From assembly GCF_029542085.1 (NCBI RefSeq), contig NZ_CP107036.1:6324001-6388000 (forward strand): 64,000 bases of DNA, read 5' to 3'. A program made the translations under genes and the position numbers. Shown one piece after another: positions 1-8,526 of this stretch. The stretch comes from Sphingobacterium sp. ML3W. GTDB taxonomy: Bacteria > Bacteroidota > Bacteroidia > Sphingobacteriales > Sphingobacteriaceae. Position 1 is the first letter of the stretch, and each line of letters opens with the position of its first letter. A model generated the notes under the pieces. The model was not told the origin of the DNA. It made no database searches and was given only the letters and a program-made list of their open reading frames with translations.

Positions 1-1093
1 GGCTGATCCTTCCTATAATCCAGTTCCTTGGTATCAAAAAGCCTTAGAGATACGTATCAAACAAAAAGACTTATGGGGACAAAACTCTAGTTATGCCAGC
101 TTAGCAAAATATTATGATGGTAAAGACACTGATTCATCTATTTATTATTTAAATAAGCAATATAAAATTGCGCTGGAAATTAATAGTCCTGATGATGAAT
201 TGAATGCTTTACGTGGGTTAATTCAGTCCAATGCACTTTATTCTGAACGCTATTTACAGCGCTATTTGGCATTAAACGACAGCATCCAACAAGCCCGAGC
301 CGCTGCCAAAAATCAATTTGCTCTTATCCGTTATGAAGTCGAGAAAAACAAGACCGAGAACCTGAGACTCGAAAAAGAGAATGCCCAAAAGCAATACCGC
401 TTGACCAGGCAACGTGTTATTACCGGGACCAGTGTATTTTTGCTTTTGCTAGTTATAGGTGGTGGAACATTTTGGTACAAGCGCCGCAAGCAACGACTTG
501 AACTCGAAGCAGAGAATAAGGTCAAAGAAACCCAACTTCACCTTTCTAAGAAGATACATGATGTTGTGGCCAATGGTATCTATCGCGTGATGAGCGAAAT
601 CGAATATAAAGAGGACATCGATCGGGAAGGAATGCTCGATAAGCTGGAGCATATGTACAATCAGTCACGCGATATTTCACATGATGTCGAACAGAAGACC
701 ATTACCGAAATTCCCTATAGTGAACAGATTGCCGAATTACTCAAATCATTCGCTGCTGACCACCGCCGTGTATTCATTGCTGGAAACGAGACTGAGCAGT
801 GGACTAACGTCGGCAAGCGAATCAAGGACGAGATCAAGCACGTGCTTCAGGAATTGATGGTCAATATGAAAAAACATAGCCAGGCCGATCAGGTCGTGGT
901 ACGGTTCGAAACATCAGGACAGCAACTGAAAATAGTGTATAAAGATAACGGCATTGGCATGCCACAGGAAAAAACTCAAGGAAAAGGTCTGTCCAATACG
1001 GTTTCCCGTATTGAAAGCCTCGGTGGTGAAATTATCTTTGTCAGTGAACTGGGAAAAGGACTCAGCGTTACGACCAATATCCCATTAGTATAA
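1..1093 (+). CDS. TPR-containing sensor histidine kinase, C-terminal part (5' end outside window)
   Basis: The reading frame is open from the first bases of the window, so the true start lies upstream. The visible N-terminal part has helical TPR-like sequence (YNPVPWYQKALEIR, then a second helical repeat). A coiled segment follows, then one membrane helix near bases 415-475, then a dimerisation/phosphoacceptor region with a HD pair (KKIHDVVANG) as in HisKA_3-type kinases. The C-terminal ATPase domain shows the N box (ELMVNMKKHS), DNGIGMP and GKGLSNTVSRIESLGG. This architecture is common in Bacteroidota and is usually paired with a LuxR- or LytTR-like regulator. The gene ends 13 bases before the response regulator gene, so the two are probably one operon. 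The signal sensed is unknown. Confidence 0.9.
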   Translation, partial: ADPSYNPVPWYQKALEIRIKQKDLWGQNSSYASLAKYYDGKDTDSSIYYLNKQYKIALEINSPDDELNALRGLIQSNALYSERYLQRYLALNDSIQQARAAAKNQFALIRYEVEKNKTENLRLEKENAQKQYRLTRQRVITGTSVFLLLLVIGGGTFWYKRRKQRLELEAENKVKETQLHLSKKIHDVVANGIYRVMSEIEYKEDIDREGMLDKLEHMYNQSRDISHDVEQKTITEIPYSEQIAELLKSFAADHRRVFIAGNETEQWTNVGKRIKDEIKHVLQELMVNMKKHSQADQVVVRFETSGQQLKIVYKDNGIGMPQEKTQGKGLSNTVSRIESLGGEIIFVSELGKGLSVTTNIPLV

Positions 1094-1106
1094 AAGATAA
1101 TAATGT

Positions 1107-1772
1107 ATGTTTAAAAAAGTACTCATTGCCGAAGACCATGATACAGAAAATGTTGCGGTGCAAATAACACTTCGCGATCTTGGTGTGCACAATCCAAAGT
1201 ATGTTTATTATTGCGACCATGCGCTTACCTGGATCAAGAATGCCATCCGTGATGGAGAACCTTATGATTTGCTCATTACGGATATCGAATTTGAGGATGA
1301 CGGTAATTTCCAGGAGATCAAGGATGGTCTAGCTTTGATCAAAGCTGTTAAAGAGATACAGCCAGATATCAAAACCATTATCTTCACTGGTAAGGATAGA
1401 TCAATTGCGATCAACGAAATGTTTAAGTCTAGTCAGATCGATGGCCATGTTATTAAAGCTCGCCGTGGAGGACAGCATCTTCGCGAAGCGATCCAAGCCG
1501 TTTATCAGAATAGGATCTATCAGTCTCCGAATACAAAAAAAATTATACAGGAGCAAAATTCACATGAGTTTACTCAACTGGATTTGCACATCATTAAGCT
1601 ATTATACGAGGGGATTGCTCAAAAAGATATGCCCCAATATCTGCAGCAAAGAGACATCAAACCATCCAGTCTGAGTAGCATCGAGAAACGGCTCAATCTG
1701 ATGAAAGATATATTAGGCTTCACCAAAAATGAGCAGTTAGTTGCTTATTGCAAGGAGATGGAATTGATATAA
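1107..1772 (+). CDS. Response regulator, receiver domain plus degenerate C-terminal helix-turn-helix
   Basis: A 221-residue protein that starts 13 bases after the kinase stop. The N-terminal half is a receiver domain: acidic pocket at KVLIAEDHD, likely phosphoacceptor Asp in LLITDIEF, Thr at IIFTGKD and Lys in HVIKARRGG. The C-terminal part (about residues 150-221) is helical and resembles a divergent LuxR-type DNA-binding domain (ITQL-like start, then SSIEKRLNLMKDILG), but the canonical signature is weak. It is the obvious candidate to bind the TACGGGAAACCGTA sites found just downstream and at five other places in the next 21 kb; that link is inference. Confidence 0.85.
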   Translation: MFKKVLIAEDHDTENVAVQITLRDLGVHNPKYVYYCDHALTWIKNAIRDGEPYDLLITDIEFEDDGNFQEIKDGLALIKAVKEIQPDIKTIIFTGKDRSIAINEMFKSSQIDGHVIKARRGGQHLREAIQAVYQNRIYQSPNTKKIIQEQNSHEFTQLDLHIIKLLYEGIAQKDMPQYLQQRDIKPSSLSSIEKRLNLMKDILGFTKNEQLVAYCKEMELI

Positions 1773-1781
1773 ATCTATTTT

Positions 1782-1825
1782 TACGGGAAACCGTATGAAA
1801 AGACCGTTTTAAGACATTAATTTTA
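1782..1825 (+). promoter_or_regulatory. Operator site A (TACGGGAAACCGTA) with -7-like box
   Basis: TACGGGAAACCGTA at 1782-1795, followed 29.5 bp (centre to box start) later by TAATTTTA at 1818-1825, one base off the Bacteroidota TAnnTTTG consensus. The same operator-to-box spacing recurs at the other five sites in this window. Transcription from it would start near 1832 and point into a gene-free stretch. Confidence 0.6.
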
Positions 1826-1831
1826 TGGAGA

Positions 1832-1945
1832 CAAGCAGTTACAGGTTCGTAGACTAAATTATTTTATGCATTCAAGATACTTATTGCTATATATTAACAA
1901 GTTTTATGAAGAGAAAAGGCTATCAGAGGATAGCCTTTCTTTTTA
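1832..1945 (+). ncRNA. Candidate small RNA between operator A and a terminator
   Basis: The predicted start point from operator site A and an intrinsic terminator (AAAGGCTATC/GATAGCCTTT hairpin at 1915-1938, then a T-rich tail) define a transcript of about 110 nt with no convincing ORF. The longest reading frame inside would run through the terminator. The alternative is that this is only the 3' untranslated region and terminator of the response regulator operon. Confidence 0.35.
1915..1945 (+). terminator. Intrinsic terminator
   Basis: Ten-base perfect stem AAAGGCTATC/GATAGCCTTT with an AGAG loop, followed by CTTTTTATT. It ends the kinase-regulator operon or the candidate small RNA. Confidence 0.8.
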
Positions 1946-2001
1946 TTGTCGTTTGAGGTTTTTAGACTCCAGATGAATCCAAGTATAGCGCTTAAATATG
2001 T

Positions 2002-2490
2002 TTAATCTGCCTTATTCGAAAATGTATTGATTGAATTTAGGGAATAATAAGCGATCCCATTGTCAGGGTACTCTTCCAGAATTTCTTTGTAGAGTGCCTT
2101 TGCTTTTTCGGCTTGCCCAGTCTGCGAATAACAAAATGCGATATTACAAAGTCCCATTTCCCGATAGGACATTTTAGAGGCGCTCAACATTGTAAGTGCA
2201 CGATATTTATCTACCCATTTGTATTTTGTAAAAAAAACAACGCTCTGCTTAAAGTGCTCGGTAGCCGTTTTGAAATCCTGCTGTTTGATCGCTTTCATCC
2301 CCTTGTTGTGGCTGGAAGGGATAAGCCGTTGCAATAAAATAAATAAAAGGGAAAAAAGCACTGCGCCGATAAAAATCCCATGTTTTTGGAATAGAAATGC
2401 AAAAACAGCTAATAAAATGGCCCAGACCAAGATGATAATGATAACAGCAGGCCAGGATACTGACCGAACGATTGGAACATTTGCGCTCAT
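2002..2490 (-). CDS. Small membrane protein with TPR-like tail
   Basis: 162 residues. Two adjacent membrane helices occupy about residues 13-33 and 37-56, followed by a soluble tail with one or two TPR-like repeats (KAIKQQDFKTATEHFKQSV and AFCYSQTGQAEKAKALYKEI). TPR tails usually bind proteins. It is a single-gene unit, convergent with the two-component operon and divergent from the PLD-like operon. I recognise no specific family and assign no function. Confidence 0.7.
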   Translation of the reverse strand: MSANVPIVRSVSWPAVIIIILVWAILLAVFAFLFQKHGIFIGAVLFSLLFILLQRLIPSSHNKGMKAIKQQDFKTATEHFKQSVVFFTKYKWVDKYRALTMLSASKMSYREMGLCNIAFCYSQTGQAEKAKALYKEILEEYPDNGIAYYSLNSINTFSNKAD

Positions 2491-2619
2491 TTGATTCAGA
2501 ATGATTTGGTTTTAATCCATGCTAATATACTGAAACCCTCGTAAAGTCTTCCTTCTCCGTGTTGTTTTTATATTAAGTTTTGCCCAAAGACCAATCTGAC
2601 CAATTCTTAAGCTGCGATT

Positions 2620-2663
2620 TACGGGAAACCGTAATATCCGCCTTACGAGATTTGATACTTTTG
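2620..2663 (+). promoter_or_regulatory. Operator site B and -7 box of the PLD-like operon
   Basis: TACGGGAAACCGTA at 2620-2633 (flanked T/A, so the palindromic arms extend to TTACGG/CCGTAA) and a consensus TACTTTTG -7 box at 2656-2663. There is no TTG-type -33 element at the usual place. The operator is centred about 43 bp upstream of the expected start point, where an activator would replace the -33 contact. Confidence 0.65.
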
Positions 2664-2722
2664 AATTGATGAAACAATAAACATCAGTAAAGTCATATAA
2701 CCGTATTTAACTGAAAAACACG

Positions 2723-4843
2723 ATGAATACAGATCAATTAGTGCAAGATACACTGTCAGATAGCAAAGTTATCTATGAGCGTGTGCGGCAAGAACTCTCT
2801 AAAGCTAAAACCCAAGTTTTAATTGCCATGGCATGGTTTACCGACAACGAGCTCTTTGCGACAGTTCAAGGTTGCTTAGATCGCCAAGTAAAAGTATCTA
2901 TTATTATAGCAGACCAGCCAGATAATGAAAAACTCGACTTTTCACTCTTAGAGAAACAGGGAGCAGAGGTGACTAAAGTTAAGAATGTCGGCTGGGGTAT
3001 CATGAATCAAAAATTCTGTGTGATTGACCAAGCTGTCGCCATTACAGGCTCTTATAATTGGAGCAACAACTCCAAGAGCAACAATCATGTAAGCGTTATT
3101 GTCACCAATTATCCAAAAACCATTGCTGAGCTTACTGAGACTTTTCATGGAATCCGTAGTAGAGCCATAAGGATCAATAATGGTGAATCATTGGAAGATA
3201 TTATAGCATCTGAAAAAATAGAAACACCCATGCAGATTAAACAAGAAAATCATACTTCCCGGTATACTGTATCATCGGGCGGTGAACTCAATTTCCAGCA
3301 GCAGTCTTTAAAAGAATTCAAAGATGTACTGGACAATATTATAGCTTCCGAAGTAGGGGCTTTTGACAAGGACCTAGTTAAACAGAGTGGTTATAACCGT
3401 GCGAAAGAAAACAATGGTGACCATCAGATCCTTCACCAGGCAATGGATAGTCTCTACTCTAATTTCATCAATGAAATTGAAGTGATTGCAGAAAAGAAAG
3501 ATCGTTTGAAAGTGCGCATTGATGAACAGCAGAAAGTGAGTTCAACCAACATGGAATTTCGTACGGAACAGGAAATTGAAAAAATCAAAGGAAATGCATC
3601 AGTAGATAAGCAAAATCTCGATTCGGATATCAATTCCCTTACTGCAAAAATCGAAGAGAAACGTCTTCAGATTAACTCGAATAACAATACGAAGGTTACC
3701 TTTATTGAGAGTAAGATTATTGCACTGAAGCAAAAGATCAAAGAATTGGAAGTTGAGTTTGTAAAGCCATCAGTCAACAAACCTATTATGTTGATCCTAG
3801 CCGGTACGACGTTGTTGCTTGCCCTGTATATATTTGTTTTTTACTCCTCTGTTGCCTATATCTTTATTTTCTCAAAAGAAGAGATCAATGAAATGATGTT
3901 GCTAGGCTCAGCAAATACACAATCACCCGAAGTCTTCAATCCACACGCTATTACTAAGATAGGGGAGAAAGGGATGGGCGGTATACTATTTCTCTTTTTG
4001 TTTGTGGCTATTCCGCTCGCATTGGGTATGTACAAAGTTTTTAAAGATCTTTTTGATGTCAGTGAAAATAAGGAAGTCCAGCAACATGGTATTATTCAGA
4101 AGATCAAAATGGCTTTCGTGAACCATTTGGGAATTATTCTTATCCTTGTTGTTGATATCTTTATTGCCTATAAAGTGTCAAAAAATATCAATGATATTGA
4201 GTTGTTGACCAATAAGACAGATCAACGACTGTCACTCTTAAATGTTCTTGCAGATAGCAATTTTTGGCTAGTCTTTATCCTAGGTGCGCTGGGTGTGTTT
4301 CTTTTTGGATTCTTTTTCGAAAAATTAATGGGCCAGATTAACGAACGTAATCTTTCTTTTCAACAGCAGAAGACTAAGCATATTGTCGAGAGCCACCAGA
4401 AAGAGATCGGCGAATACCAGGAACAGATCAATAAGATCCAGTTGGAGAACGATGCTCTACAAGCTGAACTGTTTAGTTTGCAGGTAAACAAAGAAGAAAA
4501 AATAAGTCAGATCCAACAGCTTCCTATTCAGCAGAACGAGCGGGTAGGCGCCCTGCAACATCAATTGCTCACTTTCAAAGAACGGATCAGTAATATCGGA
4601 CAGATTTACAAGAGCCAGATTGACAATGACAAGCTGCCTATTTCCAAAGCCGAGATGGAAAACCGGGTCAATATCTATATGGAAGGTTGGAGCAAATATC
4701 TATACGAAGTATATGCAATCTTAAAAGCAGAGACCAAAACCCGTGAGGCTGTAGGTGAATGCGAAGCCTGGCTTTCCAATTTAGGACTACAGTCTGACAT
4801 TAAACACGAACTTTTAGAAGACATTACGGCTTTTAACAATTAA
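2723..4843 (+). CDS. Membrane protein with an N-terminal PLD-like domain lacking the catalytic His
   Basis: 706 residues. Residues 10-155 are a phospholipase-D-like (HKD) domain, clearest at MNQKFCVID...ITGSYNWS. The HxK(x4)D motif reads N95-Q-K97...D102, so the nucleophilic His is replaced by Asn and nuclease activity is doubtful. A long coiled coil (about 255-345) follows, then membrane helices near 355-385, 418-438, 469-487 and 513-535, and a second coiled coil (about 545-640). It is the first gene of a three-gene operon with a VWA-like lipoprotein (12-base gap) and a nuclease. The layout suggests a membrane-anchored scaffold rather than a free nuclease. Confidence 0.75.
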   Translation: MNTDQLVQDTLSDSKVIYERVRQELSKAKTQVLIAMAWFTDNELFATVQGCLDRQVKVSIIIADQPDNEKLDFSLLEKQGAEVTKVKNVGWGIMNQKFCVIDQAVAITGSYNWSNNSKSNNHVSVIVTNYPKTIAELTETFHGIRSRAIRINNGESLEDIIASEKIETPMQIKQENHTSRYTVSSGGELNFQQQSLKEFKDVLDNIIASEVGAFDKDLVKQSGYNRAKENNGDHQILHQAMDSLYSNFINEIEVIAEKKDRLKVRIDEQQKVSSTNMEFRTEQEIEKIKGNASVDKQNLDSDINSLTAKIEEKRLQINSNNNTKVTFIESKIIALKQKIKELEVEFVKPSVNKPIMLILAGTTLLLALYIFVFYSSVAYIFIFSKEEINEMMLLGSANTQSPEVFNPHAITKIGEKGMGGILFLFLFVAIPLALGMYKVFKDLFDVSENKEVQQHGIIQKIKMAFVNHLGIILILVVDIFIAYKVSKNINDIELLTNKTDQRLSLLNVLADSNFWLVFILGALGVFLFGFFFEKLMGQINERNLSFQQQKTKHIVESHQKEIGEYQEQINKIQLENDALQAELFSLQVNKEEKISQIQQLPIQQNERVGALQHQLLTFKERISNIGQIYKSQIDNDKLPISKAEMENRVNIYMEGWSKYLYEVYAILKAETKTREAVGECEAWLSNLGLQSDIKHELLEDITAFNN

Positions 4844-4855
4844 CCAATCAACCAA

Positions 4856-5809
4856 ATGAAAATCCCCTATATTTTTCCATTATTTATATTATCCTTACTA
4901 GTGAGTTGCCAGAATGATGACTCCAAAAAGCAACAGGTCATGCTCAAGGATTACAATATTATTATCGCGCCAGACCTTTCTAATAGGATCAACACACAGT
5001 TATATCCAAAACCAATCCACGATACTGTTTTGATCCAAGAACTCATTGACCATAGTGATGAGCTATTAAAACTCAATAATAGGAGTTCTGGTCAATTAGA
5101 TGTTTATAAACTTGATTTTATCAATCGAGGAATATTAAATACCTCATCATTCGACCCGAAGCGGATGACTATTGATTTTAATCGGTTTTCCAATAATCAG
5201 CTCGATAGGGTCAGCTATATTCACAAGGGGCTGAAAAGTGATGTAGAGGCGTTTTCAGATGAGGTAAACCGGGTCTATGATTATGCATTGAAAAATCAGT
5301 CCGGCGCGGATGTCTGGAATTATTTTAACGAAACGATCAAGAGTTCGCTGGTAGACGTTTCACCAAAACGAATAGACGGGAGCAGCAAGATCATCGTGGA
5401 TAAGAAAAATACCAACGTACTACTCCTTTTGACCGATGGTTATATTGAGAGTCCAAACAAGGGGAGAGGTTATCGGTTGGGGTCAGAGCTTGTGAGTAAG
5501 ATCCGTAAAGACTATAATGCGAGTGGTAAGCGGGATCTAGCAGCCTTTATAGAGGCTGACTCCAGCTATACAATCAATAAAACTGATTTTAATCTAAAAG
5601 ATGTAAATATCTTTATTGGTGAGCTTGTCGATCGCTCATTGGATCCAAGTGGCGCCGCTAAAGAACAACCTACCGATTTTCAGATCACCAAGGTTATCTG
5701 GGAGAAGTGGCTTAAAGATAGTGGCTGTACCAATGTCAAGGTTATACAAGCCGTGAACACAAAAGAACAGTTTTATCAAGAGTTTGAACAATTCCTCAAA
5801 ACATTGTAG
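4856..5809 (+). CDS. Lipoprotein with a VWA-like fold
   Basis: 317 residues. The lipoprotein signal is clear: hydrophobic stretch then LLVSCQ with Cys18 at the lipobox. The mature part starts with YNIIIAPDLSNRI, which fits a divergent MIDAS DxSxx motif, and has a later strand with LLLLTDGYI, the TDG element of VWA domains. This implies a metal-dependent ligand-binding domain anchored in a membrane. It lies between the PLD-like gene and the nuclease gene with gaps of 12 and 5 bases, so the three are one transcription unit. No enzymatic residues were recognised. Confidence 0.7.
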   Translation: MKIPYIFPLFILSLLVSCQNDDSKKQQVMLKDYNIIIAPDLSNRINTQLYPKPIHDTVLIQELIDHSDELLKLNNRSSGQLDVYKLDFINRGILNTSSFDPKRMTIDFNRFSNNQLDRVSYIHKGLKSDVEAFSDEVNRVYDYALKNQSGADVWNYFNETIKSSLVDVSPKRIDGSSKIIVDKKNTNVLLLLTDGYIESPNKGRGYRLGSELVSKIRKDYNASGKRDLAAFIEADSSYTINKTDFNLKDVNIFIGELVDRSLDPSGAAKEQPTDFQITKVIWEKWLKDSGCTNVKVIQAVNTKEQFYQEFEQFLKTL

Positions 5810-5814
5810 GCAGG

Positions 5815-6375
5815 ATGAAAAAGTGGGTAAACGTAATGATCAAACTGGGGGTAATTGCCCTGTTTTTTCTGCTTGTTTTTTTAATGAGCTGTGCGCAATC
5901 CGAGCAGACTTTCAGGTCTTTCGGCTTTTTGGAAAAAAGTAATCTTCCTTACTCAGATGCGGTACGGGTATTTAAAGTAGTTGATGGGGATACCTTCTGG
6001 GTAAAAAACGGAGTTGGCAAAAATGTAAAAATCAGATTAATCGGCATCGACGCACCTGAGGATCGAAATGCTTTTCATAAAAAGAAGCATCCTTTTGGAA
6101 TAACATCCAAACGTTATCTCGATAGCTTGATTCTGAATAAGGAGATCCGATTAGAATATGATGTGGATTCGCTGGACCGTTATGGACGGACTCTCGCATA
6201 CGCTTATCTTAATGATACATTTATAAATGCCGAGATGATCAAAAACGGATATGCTCTTTTAATGACTGTACCACCCAATGTTCGTTATGAATCCCAGTTT
6301 GTGGAAGGTCAGTCTTATGCGCGCTCAAATCGCTTGGGTCTTTGGAATGTATACGATAATCCTAAACTAGACTGA
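5815..6375 (+). CDS. Staphylococcal-nuclease-like (thermonuclease) lipoprotein
   Basis: 186 residues. A lipoprotein signal ends at LVFLMSCAQ (Cys at about residue 26). It is followed by an SNase domain: VVDGDTFWV, IRLIGIDAPE, a central DSLDRYGRTLAYAYL with the catalytic Arg, and SNRLGLW near the C-terminus. Family members are Ca-dependent, sugar-non-specific nucleases. The lipid anchor places it outside the cytoplasm. Last gene of the PLD-like/VWA operon. Confidence 0.9.
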   Translation: MKKWVNVMIKLGVIALFFLLVFLMSCAQSEQTFRSFGFLEKSNLPYSDAVRVFKVVDGDTFWVKNGVGKNVKIRLIGIDAPEDRNAFHKKKHPFGITSKRYLDSLILNKEIRLEYDVDSLDRYGRTLAYAYLNDTFINAEMIKNGYALLMTVPPNVRYESQFVEGQSYARSNRLGLWNVYDNPKLD

Positions 6376-6396
6376 GTATTCAATCATTGGCAAACT

Positions 6397-6436
6397 AAAA
6401 CGGTCTGCTATCTCACAATAACAGACCGTTTTTTTT
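6397..6436 (+). terminator. Intrinsic terminator of the PLD-VWA-nuclease operon
   Basis: AAAACGGTCTG/CAGACCGTTTT hairpin (6397-6432) with a run of eight or more T on the + strand. The flanking A and T runs make it usable in both directions. Confidence 0.85.
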
Positions 6437-6472
6437 ATCGAAATTACATATTCGAGACTTTATAGTAAACAG

Positions 6473-7486
6473 TTAGCTCGGCCAGTTCTGGCTTAGATGG
6501 GCATTCCATATTTTTTTCAGCATAATCTCAAATATGACCTGGTCTTTTTTTGATACCAGTTTAGGTTCTTTACCTCTATACTTTTTGATCAACACTTGGT
6601 CGGGCAGGGCTAGGACATTCGCAATTTGTGTGTAGGCGAGTTTAGAAGAGGAATCCGAGGCAAAAAAGTACATTTTTTTGTTTGTCATTACTATGGTCCC
6701 TCTTTTTATAAATTGATAACTTGAGCAGCCCCGTTCCGAGCGCAATTCAAACCAGTTGATATTGCTTTCCTCGTATAAGCATATTTCACTTTTTATAATC
6801 TCTTGATTTGTACCCCATTGCTGGAGAGGTTCTTTCTCGAGTTTCCAGTAGGAAAGAAATTTATTGAGCATTTGTTTACTATGAGCCGGAAGGTTGATAT
6901 TGCGTATATTTAGTGACTGCTCTAGCTCCTGAAATTCACGGTATGATACTCTTTTTTTTGCGATAAATGGCTTGGCCAGCGAATCAACGAATTGTGTGTT
7001 CCTTTTATCTTTTATTCCTTTGAGTATGGTATCACTGATGTCAAAAAACTGAACTAATTTATTGAAATGAGTGAATTCGTTGTTATCCAACAAAGGGTTT
7101 TTAAGTAGTTTAATGTATTCCCTATCGATCACATCAATGCCTAATTTTTGCCGATAGTATATTGTTGTATTATCGGCTATGAGTAACAAGGATTGTAAAT
7201 GCTTGATATTATCCAATTCAAATTCGCTGATGATCCCATTTTTACAGCATTCATTGATATAGGTGATATAAAATTCCTCCATATTCAACCCGAAGCTTTT
7301 GTATACGGCGGTACCATACTTTGATACGATCAGCTCCATGTCATGGACGCTGACCGATTCTATTGGTTTATCTGCAAAGAGGTTATTGATTTCAATCACA
7401 CAGTTCTCATCCGGTTCTTGTTTAAACCAACGTTGAAAAAGACTTTTCTTGATGAGCGGTTTCTTTTCAAATATTTCCTTATTCAT
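6473..7486 (-). CDS. Uncharacterised protein, possible C-terminal PH/GRAM-like domain
   Basis: I place the start at the ATG at 7486 (MNKEIFEKKPL, 337 residues). The longer frame up to 7585 overlaps the conserved Cys-rich tail of the upstream gene and is unlikely to be coding. The chosen start overlaps the upstream stop by 8 bases, which suggests translational coupling. The body is soluble and helical. The C-terminal 100 residues (SERGCSSYQFIKRGTIVMTNKKMYF..) look like a strand-rich PH/GRAM-type domain, where such an 'x-GTIVMTNKKMYF' strand is typical. No catalytic motif was seen and the function is unknown. Confidence 0.65.
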   Translation of the reverse strand: MNKEIFEKKPLIKKSLFQRWFKQEPDENCVIEINNLFADKPIESVSVHDMELIVSKYGTAVYKSFGLNMEEFYITYINECCKNGIISEFELDNIKHLQSLLLIADNTTIYYRQKLGIDVIDREYIKLLKNPLLDNNEFTHFNKLVQFFDISDTILKGIKDKRNTQFVDSLAKPFIAKKRVSYREFQELEQSLNIRNINLPAHSKQMLNKFLSYWKLEKEPLQQWGTNQEIIKSEICLYEESNINWFELRSERGCSSYQFIKRGTIVMTNKKMYFFASDSSSKLAYTQIANVLALPDQVLIKKYRGKEPKLVSKKDQVIFEIMLKKIWNAHLSQNWPS

Positions 7487-8405
7487 ATTGTCTGTATTCT
7501 TCATATACGGGATCATTCCAGTTACATACACCACCATGCCAGGAGCAGGCTCCTCGGCCTCGTGCGTTAGATGTTGTACCATCACAGCATCTTGTCACAT
7601 AGCCTATAACTCGCTTTCTTAACGGATTGATTGTATTATATAATCTTTGGGCTGCGGTCGACCCAAGCTCTATCGCAATAGTGAGATCGCTGACCGCTGC
7701 ATGCGGTTGCTTTAATTTTTGATAACATATAGCTCGCCTATAGTAATGATCAGCGTCCTTATTGTGAGCTATCAAGTTGTCCAGCTTACCTAACGCTTCG
7801 CTATAATTACCTTGTTTGATAAATATATCAATCTGGTTGGATCGTAAGGTGTTTCTTTTGTTGGATAGCTGATCTATTTCATCGCTAAATTTGGCAAATT
7901 TATTTGCACGATCAATCAGTCTGAGCGATCGGTCAATATCTTTAGCTGGGGCTGCTAGCAGTTTTAAATAATAGATTAGACTATCCTTTCGGATGGCCTC
8001 ATTCTTCTCCTCCAATGCTTTCTTTTGTTGTGCAGCTAACGCCAGCTGTGCTCTTTCCTTTTCTTTTTGTAATTGGAAATGGTGACTGGCAATACTAACA
8101 GGGATTGAAAAGACAATAAGAAACGCTGTAATAAAGAGTTTTACCTTGGAATCCAACTTAACACGCAGCAGATTTTCCCATTTTGTCTCAGTTGGAGGAA
8201 TAAAGAGTGTGGATATTGAAGACAAGATTAATCCAGATAGCAGGTTGTTAGAAAACACAAAGGTAAACAACAGTATGCAGCTGGATAAAACAACTTGCCA
8301 CCAAAGGAACTGCTTTGTCTGCTTCTGGTTACTTGTTCCATGGAAGGTATCCTTAAATATTTTTTTACCAGGAGATATCAATCCACTTACATATCTTCTT
8401 TTCAT
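7479..8405 (-). CDS. Membrane protein with coiled coil, TPR-like repeats and DUF3761-like Cys tail
   Basis: 308 residues. The cytoplasmic N-terminus is followed by membrane helices at about 35-70 and 88-107, a coiled coil (KEKERAQLALAAQQKKALEEK..), two TPR-like repeats (GNYSEALGKLDNLIAHN, ADHYYRRAICYQKLKQPHAAV) and a short C-terminal module with CCDGTTSNARGRGACS and WHGGVCNW. That last module matches the DUF3761-type CRDGT..GRGACSxHGGV pattern. First gene of a two-gene minus-strand operon with the gene ending at 6473. Function unknown; the layout suggests a membrane scaffold with an external or periplasmic Cys-rich cap. Confidence 0.7.
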   Translation of the reverse strand: MKRRYVSGLISPGKKIFKDTFHGTSNQKQTKQFLWWQVVLSSCILLFTFVFSNNLLSGLILSSISTLFIPPTETKWENLLRVKLDSKVKLFITAFLIVFSIPVSIASHHFQLQKEKERAQLALAAQQKKALEEKNEAIRKDSLIYYLKLLAAPAKDIDRSLRLIDRANKFAKFSDEIDQLSNKRNTLRSNQIDIFIKQGNYSEALGKLDNLIAHNKDADHYYRRAICYQKLKQPHAAVSDLTIAIELGSTAAQRLYNTINPLRKRVIGYVTRCCDGTTSNARGRGACSWHGGVCNWNDPVYEEYRQYE

Positions 8406-8526
8406 ACTTTTTATATATTATTTTTCGCTGCTATTACGAGTCTGCTTGAGGTACTATAAGAAGATATATCGCTTAAGAGTCTTTCTCCAAAGCGATACTT
8501 AAAAATTGGTATAATGAAACCAAATG

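Noticed and set aside
7487..7585. Longer N-terminus for the gene ending at 6473
   Set aside because: It overlaps the conserved Cys-rich tail of the upstream gene in another frame; the ATG at 7486 fits better.
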